In this document: positions 44,119-54,754 of the stretch, one piece after another | Numbering within the stretch: the stretch's first letter is position 1 | How the letters are laid out: every line of letters starts with the position of its first letter | DNA from: Armatimonadota bacterium | Lineage (GTDB): Bacteria; Armatimonadota; Hebobacteria; CAIYQO01 | Assembly: GCA_029553475.1 (NCBI GenBank) | Contig: JAKPKV010000020.1 | Span: 21,646-85,645 of the forward strand | Direction: 5' to 3' | Length of the DNA stretch: 64,000 nt | Made by a program: the position numbers and the translations under genes | The notes under the pieces: generated by a model | What the model saw: only the letters and a program-made list of their open reading frames with translations | Told to the model about the DNA's origin: nothing | Database searches by the model: none

Positions 44119-47100
44119 ATGCCTGTGATGAGTCGGGGAATTGCATCAGCCACCCGGCGTGTGAGCTTCGCCACGCTCATCATCGCCTGTCTCATTTCCG
44201 TGCTGTCACTGAGCTGGGGTTCGCTGACGGCCGGCTCGCGCCTGGCGCCCGTGCTCGGCCCGTCGGCGCGCGCCTCGCTCGCCGGCAGCCGCGCGGTGAC
44301 GCCCGGCCTGCTCAACCTCACCTACTCGCCTGCCGCGGAGCAGATGCCGGCGTGGTCGCCGAACGGGCAGCTCATCGCCTTCACCTCCGACGGGGTGGAT
44401 ACCAATGGCGATGGGCGCATTGATACTGCCGGCGGCGCGCGCACGCTCTATACCATGCGGGCGGACGGCGGCGGCCTGGAGCGCTATCCGCTGGCGACCG
44501 GCGCGGTCACCGCGCTGGCCTGGGATCCCAGCGGCGACGCCGTCTACCTGGCGGTCAACGTGAACGGCGCCTACACCATCCGTCGCATGACGCTGGCCAC
44601 CAAGACCGCCGCCACGCTCTACACCGCCGTCGGCGCCATCACCACGCTGCGCGCCGCCGCCAGCAACCAGGCGCTCCTCTTCGACATGGTGGGCTCCGAC
44701 GGCCGCACGGATATCTACCTGCTGCCGCTCACGCCCGCGGGCGCCCCGGCGCAGCAGCTCACCGCCCGCACCGGCAACAACCGGCAGCCGGTCTTTTCGC
44801 AGGATGGCACGGCGATCATCTTCTCCTCCAATCGCAGCGGGCGCTGGCGCCTCTACCGCATGAGCCTGGACGGCAGCAACGTCACCCAGCTCACCAACAG
44901 CGGGAACGGCGATGACACCCAGCCCTGTCAGACCGCCGACGGGCAGCTCGTCTTCGTCTCCACCCGCCCGACGGTGGCCGGCGACCTCCGCATCGAGCCG
45001 AATATCTGGGTGATGCCCTACGGGCAGGAAGGCACCGGCACGCCGGCGATCACCCCGGTGGCGCGCTTCTTCTCCGACCCGGCGGACGCCACCGCGCAGA
45101 CCGCCCCCGCGCCGCGTCCCGGCCTTGCCCAGCGCGACCAGTTGCTCTTCGTCTCCGACGCCCCCGGCAACGAGGATATCTTCCTGGGCTCCATCACCGA
45201 CGATGAAGCGCCGTACATCACCGAACCGCCGAAAGTGTCGCCGAAGATCGCCGCGCCCGGCGGCACGGTGACGATTTCCGTGCCGGTGCTGGATCAGGGC
45301 ACCGGCGTCCGCAGCGTCTGGCTGCAGATCAAAGACCCCGACACCGCGGCGACCGACATCCGCGGCGAGTCGCACGTCATCACCGTCCGCAACGCCAACG
45401 GCTACAACCTGCCGGTGGAGTTCGGGCCGTTCAATCCGACGAACAACACCTACCTTGACCCGAGCCTCGCCACCAGCCATCCCGGCTACTACGCCCGCGC
45501 CGGCGCCGCGCGCCTGTTCGCCGACGAAGGGCAGGGCTATCCCAACGTGCCCACGCACTGGGTGCGCATGTACGATGACGGCACGCATGGCGACCTGACC
45601 GCCGGTGACGATGTCTACACCTGCCAGTGGACGACGCCGGCCATCGCCAGCGACTGGTACTTCGACATCATCACCGAAGACACCATGGGCAAGGCCGTGG
45701 ATACCGCGGGCGCCGTGCATGGCAATCGCCGACGCTTCGACACCGTCGGCGGCTGCTCCACCGCCGTCTTCACCGGCTCCCGGCGCATCCTGCTGGTGGA
45801 CGAGTACCTGGATGGCCAGCGCTTCCTCAGCATGGGCCTGCCGCCGGTCTCGCCGAATTATGACGCGGTCGCCTATCTGAACAGCCCGTACTACTTCATG
45901 GGGGAGAAGGATACCACCACGGCGCCGACGCCGTTCGCGCCGGGCAGCGAGTTCGGCGGCGCCGATATCTGGCGCGTGCTGGCGCGCGGGCCGCTGCCGG
46001 AGGCCACCCTGCAGTCCTACCTGCCGGCGGCCGTCACGCAGCCGTCGCCCGCCGACGGCACAACCCCGGTCACCGTGCGTCACGCGACCAAGCTGGTGGT
46101 CTGGACGGCGCCGTCGTCCTGGAACCACCTCATCGGCCCGGCGGCCGGCGGCACCGGCTCGTTGCTCGATACCACGGTGCAGAGTCAGGTGGCGCACTTC
46201 GTCAATAGCGGCGGCCGCCTCTTCGTCATCGGGCCGGACCTGGTATCCGGGCTCACCGCGAATGGCACGAAGACGAACACGTTCGTCACCAGCACCCTCG
46301 CCGCCAAGCTGCTGAAAACCTCGCTGACCTTCACCGGCACCGGGCAGGCCTGGACGATGCGCGAACCGCACGCCCTCATCAACGAGGCGGGCGGCTACTG
46401 GTACGGCTACACGCTGCCGCAGCCGCGCTGGGCTGCCATTGACGCCGACGGCACGCATACCCGCGGCGCCGCGATGCGCAATGACAACCCGAGCCAGTAT
46501 CTCGGCTACAACGCCGCGACCGGGGCCGCCGCCGGCTCGGTCTGGGACCACCTGGACAACCTGACGGACAGCAACGGCGGCATCTGCGCCTGCACCTTCC
46601 TCACCGGCTCGACGCGCGCCGCGCACCGGCATGCTACGCGCGGCACCGGGGAGACGTGGGACGTCGTCTCCACCGCCAAAGATACCTTCGCCAATGGCGG
46701 CCGGATGGTGTTTTGGAGTTTCGGCTACGAGCATGTCACCCAGCACACGGCCAATGCGCTCACGCTCGATACCATGGAATGGCTGCAGGACGGCTCCGTC
46801 TCCGGCACGGTCGCGCGGCTGAACGACATGCAGCCGCTGGCCGGCGCGCTGGTCACGCTCAATGAGGTGACGACCCTTGCCGGCACCCCGCCGACCGAGC
46901 GCCTGACGCCGGTGGGCGCCGGCCGCACCGACGCGCAGGGGCGGTATCTCATCCGCGGCATCCGCCCGAAGGCCAATTATCGCCTGGTGGTGATGGCCAA
47001 CGGCTACTTCGGCACGACATCGCGGACGGTGGACGTGCCCGGCGGCATCAATACCAGCGGGGACGCGACCAATTTCTTCCTCACCCGCGACATCAATCCG

Positions 47101-49242
47101 GCCATCCTCTGGGGGTACGCCATGCAGTCGGGCACCCCGGTGGTCGGCGCGACGGTGAAGGCGGTACCGGTGGGCGGCACGGGCGAGGTGACGACGACGA
47201 CGGACGCCACCGGCCGCTACGAATTCACCGACCTGCTGACCGGCGCCTATAGCGTGACGGCCACGCACCCGACGACGCAGCAGACGGCGGCGGCGACGCC
47301 GAATCCCGAGTTGAAGGCCGGGGAAACGCGCCGCGCCGATATCCTCTTCACGGCCGCCGCACCCACGCCGCGCACGCTCGCCGGCACGGTGAGCGGCGCG
47401 GGCGTGCCCATCGCCGGCGCGGTCATCGCGGTGAAGCGCGACGGCCAACTGGTGGCGACGTTGACCACGGACCTGAACGGCGCGTTCTCCATCGCCGACC
47501 TCGCGGCCGCCACCTATGCGCTGGACGTCTCCGCGCCGGGCTTCGTCAGCCTCACGCGCCAGGTGGTCTTCGACCCGACCGCCGGCCTGACGATCACGCT
47601 GGAGCTGACGCCGCTGTCGAACGATCCGGGCGTCGGGCGCATCTCCGGGCGCGTGTACGACAACGCCACCGGCGGGCCGCTCGGCGGCGCCACCGTTGAG
47701 CTGCTGGTGGGCGCCGCGGTGAAGGCGACGCAGACGTCAACCGCCGTCTTCCAGACCGGCACCACCGTCTTCAACTTCGATTTCTCCATCGCCAGCGGCG
47801 CGTATCAACTGCGCGTACGGAAGGAGGGCTATCGCACCCAGACCCGCGCCGTGGAGCTGGCGCCGGGCGGGTCGGTGATAAACCTGGAATTCCGCATGGA
47901 GCCGCTGCTCAATCTGGGCACCGGGGTCATCCTCTTCTCGCTGCCGGGCGATTACGGCGCGCAGACCACGGCGGCCATCTTCGGGCTCACCCCCGCCACC
48001 GACGGGCCGCTGCTCGACCGGCTGGCCACCTATGACACCGGCAGCCGTCAGTATACCTTCTACGCGGCAGCGAACAAACTGGCGATACTGCCCGGTCGCG
48101 CCTACTGGAGCCGGCTGGATACGCCGCTCACCGTCACCACGGAAGCGCAACCGGTGGATGTCACCCAGCCCTATCAGGTGCTGGTGCAGCGCGGATGGAA
48201 CCTGATCAGCAATCCCTTCCCCTTCACGGTGGACCTGTATGAGTGCGGCTTACAGGTGGATGCCTCCCCGCAACGCGCCTGGGCGAACGCCGTCGAGGAG
48301 AAGCTGGCGGGCAACGCCGTCTACACCTGGAGCGGGCGCGAATACCTGCCCAGCACGATGCTGCAACCGTACAAAGGCTACTGGGTCTTCATCGGCGCGC
48401 AGGGCGGCGCGATACGCCTGACGATCTCCAACCGCTCCACGGTGCGCGCGGCCGCCGTCACGCGCAGCCGCCGGGCGCCCGCCGCGCAGGCCTGGCAGGT
48501 GCGGCTGGAAGCCCGCGCCGGCGACTATCGCGACGCGGCGAATTTCTTCGGCGTCGCCCCGGACGCCGCGGACGGTTTTGACGCGCGCCACGACCGGCGC
48601 GAGCCGCCGCCCCCGCCGGGCGGCTGCGTCACCCTCGCCTTCCCGCACCCGACATGGGACGCCAACGCCGGCGATTACGCTAGCGACATCCGGGCGCCGG
48701 GGGCGGGCGACAAACGCTGGACCGTCCAGGTGAGCACGAACCTGCCCAATACCGACGTGGTGCTCTCCTGGCCGGAGCTCGCGGCGCAGCTCCCGGCCGG
48801 TCTGCAGGTTGAATTGCGCGATCTGGAGACGCAGCAGCGCTGCTTCCTGAATACGTCGAGCCGGTACGTCTTCCGCGCCGGCCCGACGGGGGCCACCCGC
48901 GCGTTTGAGTTGACGCTCGCCCCGCACAGCGCCGGCCTGATGGTCTCCGACGTGCGCGGCACGCCGGGCGCGGGCGGGCGCGCGGAGACGCTGGTGAGCT
49001 TCGCGCTGTCCGACGCGGCGCGGGTGCAGGTGACGATCCGCACCGCCACCGGGCGCCTGGTGCGCACGCTGGCGGCCAATCAGGCGGTAGACGCCGGGCT
49101 GACCACGCTCACCTGGGATCGCCGGGATGCCGCCGGGCGGATGGTGCCGCGCGGCACCTACCTGGTCGAAGTGCAGGCCGCCACCGGCACGGGGCGCCAG
49201 GCGCGCGGCGTGGGATTGGTCTCACTGGTGACTTTCCGATAG
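44119..49242 (+). CDS. giant exported protein: TolB-like propeller, carboxypeptidase-regulatory repeats, FlgD-like C-terminus
   Basis: About 1707 residues. The N-terminal basic and hydrophobic segment (TRRVSFATLIIACLISVLSLSWG) is a signal peptide. Residues 60-370 carry TolB/WD40-like blades (MPAWSPNGQLIAFTSDG, PVFSQDGTAIIFSSNRSG). Residues 380-880 are mixed, with an Ig-like part (APGGTVTISVPVLDQGTG) and a Rossmann-like part (HFVNSGGRLFVIGPDLV). Four carboxypeptidase-regulatory-like sandwiches start near 893, 995, 1087 and 1172. The last 430 residues hold the shared block GWNLISNPFPF, GYWVF and a FlgD-like Ig fold (VRTLAANQAVDAGLTTLTWD). AAGGAG is 2 nt before this ATG, so GTG 44125 or ATG 44128 may be the real start. 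Role: a surface or periplasmic scaffold, inferred. Confidence 0.8.
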   Translation: MPVMSRGIASATRRVSFATLIIACLISVLSLSWGSLTAGSRLAPVLGPSARASLAGSRAVTPGLLNLTYSPAAEQMPAWSPNGQLIAFTSDGVDTNGDGRIDTAGGARTLYTMRADGGGLERYPLATGAVTALAWDPSGDAVYLAVNVNGAYTIRRMTLATKTAATLYTAVGAITTLRAAASNQALLFDMVGSDGRTDIYLLPLTPAGAPAQQLTARTGNNRQPVFSQDGTAIIFSSNRSGRWRLYRMSLDGSNVTQLTNSGNGDDTQPCQTADGQLVFVSTRPTVAGDLRIEPNIWVMPYGQEGTGTPAITPVARFFSDPADATAQTAPAPRPGLAQRDQLLFVSDAPGNEDIFLGSITDDEAPYITEPPKVSPKIAAPGGTVTISVPVLDQGTGVRSVWLQIKDPDTAATDIRGESHVITVRNANGYNLPVEFGPFNPTNNTYLDPSLATSHPGYYARAGAARLFADEGQGYPNVPTHWVRMYDDGTHGDLTAGDDVYTCQWTTPAIASDWYFDIITEDTMGKAVDTAGAVHGNRRRFDTVGGCSTAVFTGSRRILLVDEYLDGQRFLSMGLPPVSPNYDAVAYLNSPYYFMGEKDTTTAPTPFAPGSEFGGADIWRVLARGPLPEATLQSYLPAAVTQPSPADGTTPVTVRHATKLVVWTAPSSWNHLIGPAAGGTGSLLDTTVQSQVAHFVNSGGRLFVIGPDLVSGLTANGTKTNTFVTSTLAAKLLKTSLTFTGTGQAWTMREPHALINEAGGYWYGYTLPQPRWAAIDADGTHTRGAAMRNDNPSQYLGYNAATGAAAGSVWDHLDNLTDSNGGICACTFLTGSTRAAHRHATRGTGETWDVVSTAKDTFANGGRMVFWSFGYEHVTQHTANALTLDTMEWLQDGSVSGTVARLNDMQPLAGALVTLNEVTTLAGTPPTERLTPVGAGRTDAQGRYLIRGIRPKANYRLVVMANGYFGTTSRTVDVPGGINTSGDATNFFLTRDINPAILWGYAMQSGTPVVGATVKAVPVGGTGEVTTTTDATGRYEFTDLLTGAYSVTATHPTTQQTAAATPNPELKAGETRRADILFTAAAPTPRTLAGTVSGAGVPIAGAVIAVKRDGQLVATLTTDLNGAFSIADLAAATYALDVSAPGFVSLTRQVVFDPTAGLTITLELTPLSNDPGVGRISGRVYDNATGGPLGGATVELLVGAAVKATQTSTAVFQTGTTVFNFDFSIASGAYQLRVRKEGYRTQTRAVELAPGGSVINLEFRMEPLLNLGTGVILFSLPGDYGAQTTAAIFGLTPATDGPLLDRLATYDTGSRQYTFYAAANKLAILPGRAYWSRLDTPLTVTTEAQPVDVTQPYQVLVQRGWNLISNPFPFTVDLYECGLQVDASPQRAWANAVEEKLAGNAVYTWSGREYLPSTMLQPYKGYWVFIGAQGGAIRLTISNRSTVRAAAVTRSRRAPAAQAWQVRLEARAGDYRDAANFFGVAPDAADGFDARHDRREPPPPPGGCVTLAFPHPTWDANAGDYASDIRAPGAGDKRWTVQVSTNLPNTDVVLSWPELAAQLPAGLQVELRDLETQQRCFLNTSSRYVFRAGPTGATRAFELTLAPHSAGLMVSDVRGTPGAGGRAETLVSFALSDAARVQVTIRTATGRLVRTLAANQAVDAGLTTLTWDRRDAAGRMVPRGTYLVEVQAATGTGRQARGVGLVSLVTFR

Positions 49243-49419
49243 AATGACGTTTGAACACCTGCTCAGGGAGGAAATCCTGCTGTAGGACGCGAATAACGGA
49301 CGATACGGTGTGGTCTCGCCGGTGCGGTATGCGGCCGGAGCGGCGCGGGCGCGCCACGATAAAGTGATCCGCGGGTACGTCCGACGGATGTATTCGATTG
49401 AAAAGGAGCAAGCGCCACC

Positions 49420-51369
49420 ATGTCAAAATGGATTCGCGGCCGTCATGGACGGCCGATTGCCAGTATCCTTACTGGTTTGGTGCTCATCGCAGTTTTGTCA
49501 CCGCTGGCTCCCCTCCCCGCCCAGGCGCAACCGTCGCAGGAAGAGATTAACAAACTCTTCGGCGTGGATATCGTCAAGCCTGTCCCGATCGTGGTGTTCG
49601 ACTATGTCAATCGCTCGAACCACCGTACCGGCATGCTGGGCCGTGTCTTCACCGATGCGCTCTCGATTGAACTGCTGAACACGAAGAAATTCGCGGTGAA
49701 AAAGCGCGCAGAACTGGAGACGATTCTCGCGCAGGAAAATCTCACCGTGCCGCTGACGAACAGCGCGCAGGCGCTGGTGGCTGAGCGTTTCGCCGACAAG
49801 CCGCCCTATATGGTGAGCGGCGAAATCGAGGCCGTCAAAATCATCAACGGGCGTGACGGCGCCTTCGCCGAGGTGACGGTGAGCACCCTCGTCATCAGCG
49901 TCATCACCAAGCTCCCCATTAATGGGGCGCGGGTGGTGCAGCGCAGCTCGCCAAAAATCGGCTTCTCCGGTAATCCGGACGTGCTGGTGCAGGAAGCGCT
50001 GGCGACCGCCGCGTACCAAACCTCCTACACGCTGCTCAACAATCGGCTGCCCATCGCCACCGTGCTGACCTCGGTCTGGGGCAACGAAGTCCAGCTCAAA
50101 GGCGGCTCCACCCTCGGCCTGCGCGAAGGCATGGTGCTCACCACCATGCGCCGCGGCACCGTCACCGGCACCATCCGCTTGACGATGGTGAATCCCGCCG
50201 AATCGAACGCCGTGGTGTTGGAGCAGCGCGGCATGGCGCTGGGCGACAAGGCGGTGCCGGTCTTCGACCTGAAGCCGACGACGCACGTCAGCCCCGCGCA
50301 ACGCGAAAAAGCCGGCATGCAGATCGTCAGCATCCTCGCCCTCGGCGCCTTGCTCGGCTTCGTATCCGGCGACGCCGGCAATGACGACCTCAAGGCGAGC
50401 ACCACCCCGGTGGCGGTCTCGCTGGCGGACGCCCACTACATGAATTATCCCTACGGCGCTAACCTGGTGCGCTGGTCCGTGCCGCACAAGGATAAAATCG
50501 TCGCCTACGTCATCTACCGCGATGCCAATCCCTTTGCCCCCGTCGCGGTGGTGGCGCGCGACGTGAGCTATTACATTGACAGCGCCACTCCCATCCCGAC
50601 GGTCGGCGACGTGATGGAAAACACCGAGGTGGAGATCGAGATCGAAGAAGACACCGGCCATGTCACGATCACGCGCACGGTGGATTACGCCCAGGATCTC
50701 CAGGATCTGCAGAACCCGGAGGTGACGGATGATTTGACGAGCTACACCGTCACCTGCCGTCGCGTGCCGCTGAATCCGGGGGAAACGACGGGCTACCAGG
50801 TTGCCGTGGTCTATAAAGACTACGACATGAGCCAGCAGGAGCAGCAGGACCAGTTGCAGTTCCGCCTGTTCGTCGGCGACAAGGGGCCGACCTCCCGGCG
50901 CATCACGCTGCTGACCCCGCCGATGTTGGATACCCCGCTGCCGGGCGTCTTGTCGGTAGACGGCAACTATCGGTGCGAATCCGTGGTGGGGGCTTCCACG
51001 TATAACCTGCAGGTGTCGCCCGACTCGACGTTCGGGTCGCGGACGATCAACGTGGAGAAGAAGGGGCAGAGCGGGGTGGCCTATCAGGTGGTGAACCTGC
51101 CGCTGCAGACGCTGTATGATACGTATCCCGCCGCGAGCAACCAGACGCTATACTGGCGCATCGGCGCCCGCAAGGATGCCGAGCCGCGGCCGGACTACTA
51201 CTCGGATCCGCAGCAATTCGGCTGGGTGTATTCGGATGTCTACTCCTTCGACTTGCCGGCGGCGCCACCGCGCTCGCGTGCGACGACTCCGGGCGTCGGC
51301 CCGCCGGAAAAGGGACAGGGCGCCGGACGCGGTGGGATTGATGCGCGGACACGGAAGCTCCGCCGGTAA
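49420..51369 (+). CDS. exported CsgG-like protein with fibronectin/Ig-type C-terminal region
   Basis: 649 residues. The signal peptide ends APLPAQAQ/PS. Residues 45-190 match the CsgG/HfaB/FlgT-like pattern: PIVVFDYVNRSNHRTGMLGRV, ALSIELLNTKKFAVKKRAELETILAQE, YMVSGEIEAVKIING. In curli systems CsgG is the outer-membrane export pore. No lipobox Cys is present, so it is not a canonical CsgG. Residues 305-325 (IVSILALGALLGFVSGD) are hydrophobic. A fibronectin-like domain (VRWSVPHKDKIVAYVIYRDA) and a second Ig-like part follow. AAAAGGAG precedes the ATG. A weak promoter TTGGTC-N18-TAGAAT spans the end of the previous gene (49216-49245). Confidence 0.75.
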   Translation: MSKWIRGRHGRPIASILTGLVLIAVLSPLAPLPAQAQPSQEEINKLFGVDIVKPVPIVVFDYVNRSNHRTGMLGRVFTDALSIELLNTKKFAVKKRAELETILAQENLTVPLTNSAQALVAERFADKPPYMVSGEIEAVKIINGRDGAFAEVTVSTLVISVITKLPINGARVVQRSSPKIGFSGNPDVLVQEALATAAYQTSYTLLNNRLPIATVLTSVWGNEVQLKGGSTLGLREGMVLTTMRRGTVTGTIRLTMVNPAESNAVVLEQRGMALGDKAVPVFDLKPTTHVSPAQREKAGMQIVSILALGALLGFVSGDAGNDDLKASTTPVAVSLADAHYMNYPYGANLVRWSVPHKDKIVAYVIYRDANPFAPVAVVARDVSYYIDSATPIPTVGDVMENTEVEIEIEEDTGHVTITRTVDYAQDLQDLQNPEVTDDLTSYTVTCRRVPLNPGETTGYQVAVVYKDYDMSQQEQQDQLQFRLFVGDKGPTSRRITLLTPPMLDTPLPGVLSVDGNYRCESVVGASTYNLQVSPDSTFGSRTINVEKKGQSGVAYQVVNLPLQTLYDTYPAASNQTLYWRIGARKDAEPRPDYYSDPQQFGWVYSDVYSFDLPAAPPRSRATTPGVGPPEKGQGAGRGGIDARTRKLRR

Positions 51370-51460
51370 CGTGCAACCGTGCCAGTGATCAGTGAGCAAG
51401 GCGCGCGGCAGCCGCATCCCCCCGGATGGGGCTGCACGCGCCGGTACAGGGATTAATCAG

Positions 51461-54400
51461 ATGATCAGGTCACAACATACCCCGTTGATGGTGATGGCGC
51501 TGAGTCTGCTCCTGCTGGGGGCAGGTCTGCCCGCCTCCGCCGCGCCGGCGACGCGCTGGGCCGCCGACAGCACCGAGCGCGTCGTGGACCGCGTGGGCAA
51601 TCTGGCGCGCGGACGCGCCGCCACGCGCGGCATCCGCGAGATCGGCGCCTCGGTGCCGGTCACCGGCGTCGTGCGCCTGCTGGCGATCCCGGTGGAATTC
51701 ACCCCGGACACCGACCCGCTCACCTCCGGCACCGGCACCTTCCCCTACCGCACCTGGGGGCCGGCCGCGCAGCCGGGATACCTGGAAAACCGCCTGCGCC
51801 AGGTCGCGCAATATTACGCGGAAGCCTCGGGCAACCGGCTGCAGTTGGCGACGACGCTCGCCGACATCGTGCGCCTGCCTGACACCATGGCCTTTTATCA
51901 GGCGAAAATCAGCGGCAAGACCCTCGCCGACGTGACGACGATGATGGCGCACACCATCGCGCTCACCGACGCGAAGATTGACTTTTCCGCCTATGACCTC
52001 ATCATCCTGATCCACGCGGGCGGCGCGAGCGAAAACAACCCGATGGCCAATAACAAGGACATCTGGTCGCATTATATGACGCTCCCAGCGGGCATTGGCC
52101 TCAATACGAACGACCCCGCGGTGATTACCGGGTGGGGCGTGTTGCCGGAAACGCACTGCAACGACGGCCTCTTCAAGCTGGCCAACCCCGCGTTGAACAT
52201 CCAGGAGTACGAGCGCAATCCCAGCGCGTATCACAATGTCTTCGTCCCGCATTTTTGGGATGTCGTCGGCGTGTGGGCGCACGAGCTGGGGCATGCCTTC
52301 GGCCTGCCCGATCTGTATGATACCGCGTATGACGGCGGGCTGACGATCGGCGACTGGTCGCTGATGTCAACCGGCGGCTACCTGCCGCAGCCGGACGAGA
52401 CCGAGCCCGCCGTGTGGAGCATCCCGTATGATCCCGCCCGGCCCTACTTCGGCAGCGTGCCCTGCCATCCGGACGCCTGGTGCAAGCAGCTCCTCGGGTG
52501 GACGGCGACGATTTACGTCACCGATCGCCGCCTCGGTGAGACGCTGCTGCCGCAGGCGGCGACCACGGGTTTCACGTATCGGCTGTGGACGAACGGGAAT
52601 GCCGCATCCACGGAATATTTTCTGGCGGAAAACCGCGCCAAAGTGGGATTTGACCGCTACCTGCCGAACGCCGGGTTGGTGATCTACCATATTGACGACT
52701 CGGTCGGCACCTTCGCCATGAACGATCTGCAGACCGACGCGCTGCGGCCGCGGGTGAAGCCGATGGCCGCCGATAACACGCTCGAGCGCATCACGGTCGG
52801 CACGAACGCCTTCTACTTCCGGACCAGCAGGGACGCCGCGTTTCCGGGCACGGTGAACAACACGCATTTCGGGGCGAGCACCGCGCCGTCCAGCGTGAGC
52901 TACACCGGATCGGCGACCTTCGTGGATGTGCGGAATATCCGCATTGCCGGTACGAACGTCATCGCCGACTTGCAGACGTCTACCGGCGCGACGATCACCT
53001 TCGTCACGCCGACGAACGGGGCGACGCTCTTCGTGACCAAACCGATTTTCCGGGTGTCGGCGCCGCTGTTGGATCCCGCGACGCTCACCGTCACGCTGAA
53101 CGGGCAGCTCATTATCGGGGCGGCACGCGGCAATGTCGCCACCTACTACGACGCCAACAGCGGGCAGTTGACCGTGCCGCTGGACGGCACGCTGGCCGGG
53201 CCGCTCACGCTGGGCGACTATCAGCTCGTGGTGACCGGTCAGGATAGCATTCTCGCCACGATGCTCTCGGCGACGCTGAACTTCACCGTGCAGCAAAAAA
53301 CGCTGTCGGTGATCGGGCGCGGGAGGATGTTCAGCATTCCGGCGACCAATGTTGGCGCCATTTCCACCGCGTTCCTCGGTGGGTTGGGCGGCGCCGCGTT
53401 GCTGGTCTCGCGCTGGGATCCGACGCTGGGCACCGGCGAGTATCGAAAAACGCGCGTCAGCGATCCGCTGGACGCGTCCAACCCGTTGCAGCTCAGCAAT
53501 GCCACCGGCGCGGCGTATGATCGGGCGACGCTCGCGGCGCTGCCGCCCGCCGGCAAGGCCTACTGGATTTACACTGAGCAGGAGACCGCGTTCGCGGTCA
53601 GTATGAACATGCCGGGGAACCTGCTGCCGAACGCCAGTCAGTATGTGGTGCCGGTCTATAAAGGGTTCAACATGATCGGCAACCCGTATAATTTCCCGGT
53701 GGCGTTCGGCAGCCTGCTGGTGGAATACGGCGGCACGGTCTACAGCATCAGCGAAGCCGCGCAGGCGCATCTCATTGATCCGGTGCTCTATACCTATCTC
53801 GACCCGGTGGCCAGCGGCTCGCCACACGGCAGCTACGCGGTCTGGACGCTGCCGAACGGCACGCTTGCCCCGTGGGAAGGCTATTGGATTCACAGCCAGG
53901 TGGGCACCGCCGCCAGCCCGTTGCGCCTGATCTTCCAGCCGGTATCGGCGGGGCGCGCGGCCGAGATCGCGGGGCCCGCGCGCACCCGCGGCAGCGAGGC
54001 CGCCTGGGAGATGACGCTGAAAGCCGCCGGCCTGACCGGCGGCGCGGCGGCCGTGACGCTGGGGGTGGTGCCGGGCGCGACCGACGGTATTGACGCGGGC
54101 GTGGACCTGTATGCGCCGCCGGCGGCGCCGGGGGGCGTCAGCCTGGCCAGCGCGCCGACGCGCGGCGGCGGCGCGCTGCTGCGCGACTATCGGCAGAGCG
54201 CGGGCACGCTCACCTGGCAGGTGGACGTCTCCGGTCCGGCCGGGTCTGCGCTGACGATAACCTGGCCTGATCTCACCCGGCTGCCGGCGCGCGCGCAGGC
54301 CATCCTGCGCGACCCGGTGACGGGCGCCGAGCGCTATCTGCGCACCACGGCGAGTTATCCCCTCACCCTTGGGGCCGCGGAGACGAGCCGCAGGCTCACG

Positions 54401-54721
54401 GTCAGCGTCGTGCAGGAGTCCGCGGCGCCCGCCTTGCAGATTCAGGGGCTGCGCGCGCAGCGCACCCGCGCGGGCGGCGCGCTCATCAGCTGCGCGCTCT
54501 CGCAGCCGGCGCGGGTGACGGTGGAGATCCGCACCGCCACCGGCAAGCTGCTGCGGCGGCTGGCGGCCGAGTCGCGGGCGGCGGGCGCGGTGGCCATCAC
54601 CTGGGATGGCACAGACGCCGGGGGGCGGGCCGTCCCCCGCGGTACGTATCAGTGTCAGGTGAGCGCCGTGACAAGCAACGGGCAGGCAGCGAAAGCCATG
54701 ACGCTGCTGCCCGCGCGCTAG
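51461..54721 (+). CDS. exported M6-family metalloprotease with FlgD-like C-terminus
   Basis: 1086 residues. The signal peptide ends LPASAAP. The peptidase domain (about 60-470) resembles the M6 / immune inhibitor A family: LLAIPVEFTP, VAQYYAEASGNRLQL, and the zinc site HELGHAFGLPDLYDT with the first His at residue 274. NWSLMS-type Met-turn (GDWSLMSTGG) and YFLAENRAK follow. An Ig-like domain covers 500-620. The last 430 residues hold the shared block GFNMIGNPYNF, GYWIHS and a FlgD-like Ig (VEIRTATGKLLRRLAAE). The ATG at 51461 begins the signal peptide; the ribosome site is weak. The neighbours suggest processing or maturation of surface proteins. Confidence 0.88.
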   Translation: MIRSQHTPLMVMALSLLLLGAGLPASAAPATRWAADSTERVVDRVGNLARGRAATRGIREIGASVPVTGVVRLLAIPVEFTPDTDPLTSGTGTFPYRTWGPAAQPGYLENRLRQVAQYYAEASGNRLQLATTLADIVRLPDTMAFYQAKISGKTLADVTTMMAHTIALTDAKIDFSAYDLIILIHAGGASENNPMANNKDIWSHYMTLPAGIGLNTNDPAVITGWGVLPETHCNDGLFKLANPALNIQEYERNPSAYHNVFVPHFWDVVGVWAHELGHAFGLPDLYDTAYDGGLTIGDWSLMSTGGYLPQPDETEPAVWSIPYDPARPYFGSVPCHPDAWCKQLLGWTATIYVTDRRLGETLLPQAATTGFTYRLWTNGNAASTEYFLAENRAKVGFDRYLPNAGLVIYHIDDSVGTFAMNDLQTDALRPRVKPMAADNTLERITVGTNAFYFRTSRDAAFPGTVNNTHFGASTAPSSVSYTGSATFVDVRNIRIAGTNVIADLQTSTGATITFVTPTNGATLFVTKPIFRVSAPLLDPATLTVTLNGQLIIGAARGNVATYYDANSGQLTVPLDGTLAGPLTLGDYQLVVTGQDSILATMLSATLNFTVQQKTLSVIGRGRMFSIPATNVGAISTAFLGGLGGAALLVSRWDPTLGTGEYRKTRVSDPLDASNPLQLSNATGAAYDRATLAALPPAGKAYWIYTEQETAFAVSMNMPGNLLPNASQYVVPVYKGFNMIGNPYNFPVAFGSLLVEYGGTVYSISEAAQAHLIDPVLYTYLDPVASGSPHGSYAVWTLPNGTLAPWEGYWIHSQVGTAASPLRLIFQPVSAGRAAEIAGPARTRGSEAAWEMTLKAAGLTGGAAAVTLGVVPGATDGIDAGVDLYAPPAAPGGVSLASAPTRGGGALLRDYRQSAGTLTWQVDVSGPAGSALTITWPDLTRLPARAQAILRDPVTGAERYLRTTASYPLTLGAAETSRRLTVSVVQESAAPALQIQGLRAQRTRAGGALISCALSQPARVTVEIRTATGKLLRRLAAESRAAGAVAITWDGTDAGGRAVPRGTYQCQVSAVTSNGQAAKAMTLLPAR

Positions 54722-54754
54722 GCCATACGGCCCGCGCGTGGAGGGAACGCAAGC

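Noticed and set aside
44206..47448. 1080-residue minus-strand open frame opposite the first giant surface protein
   Set aside because: The plus-strand protein has blades, sandwiches and an intact signal peptide; the reverse frame shows only low-complexity Arg/Gly sequence.
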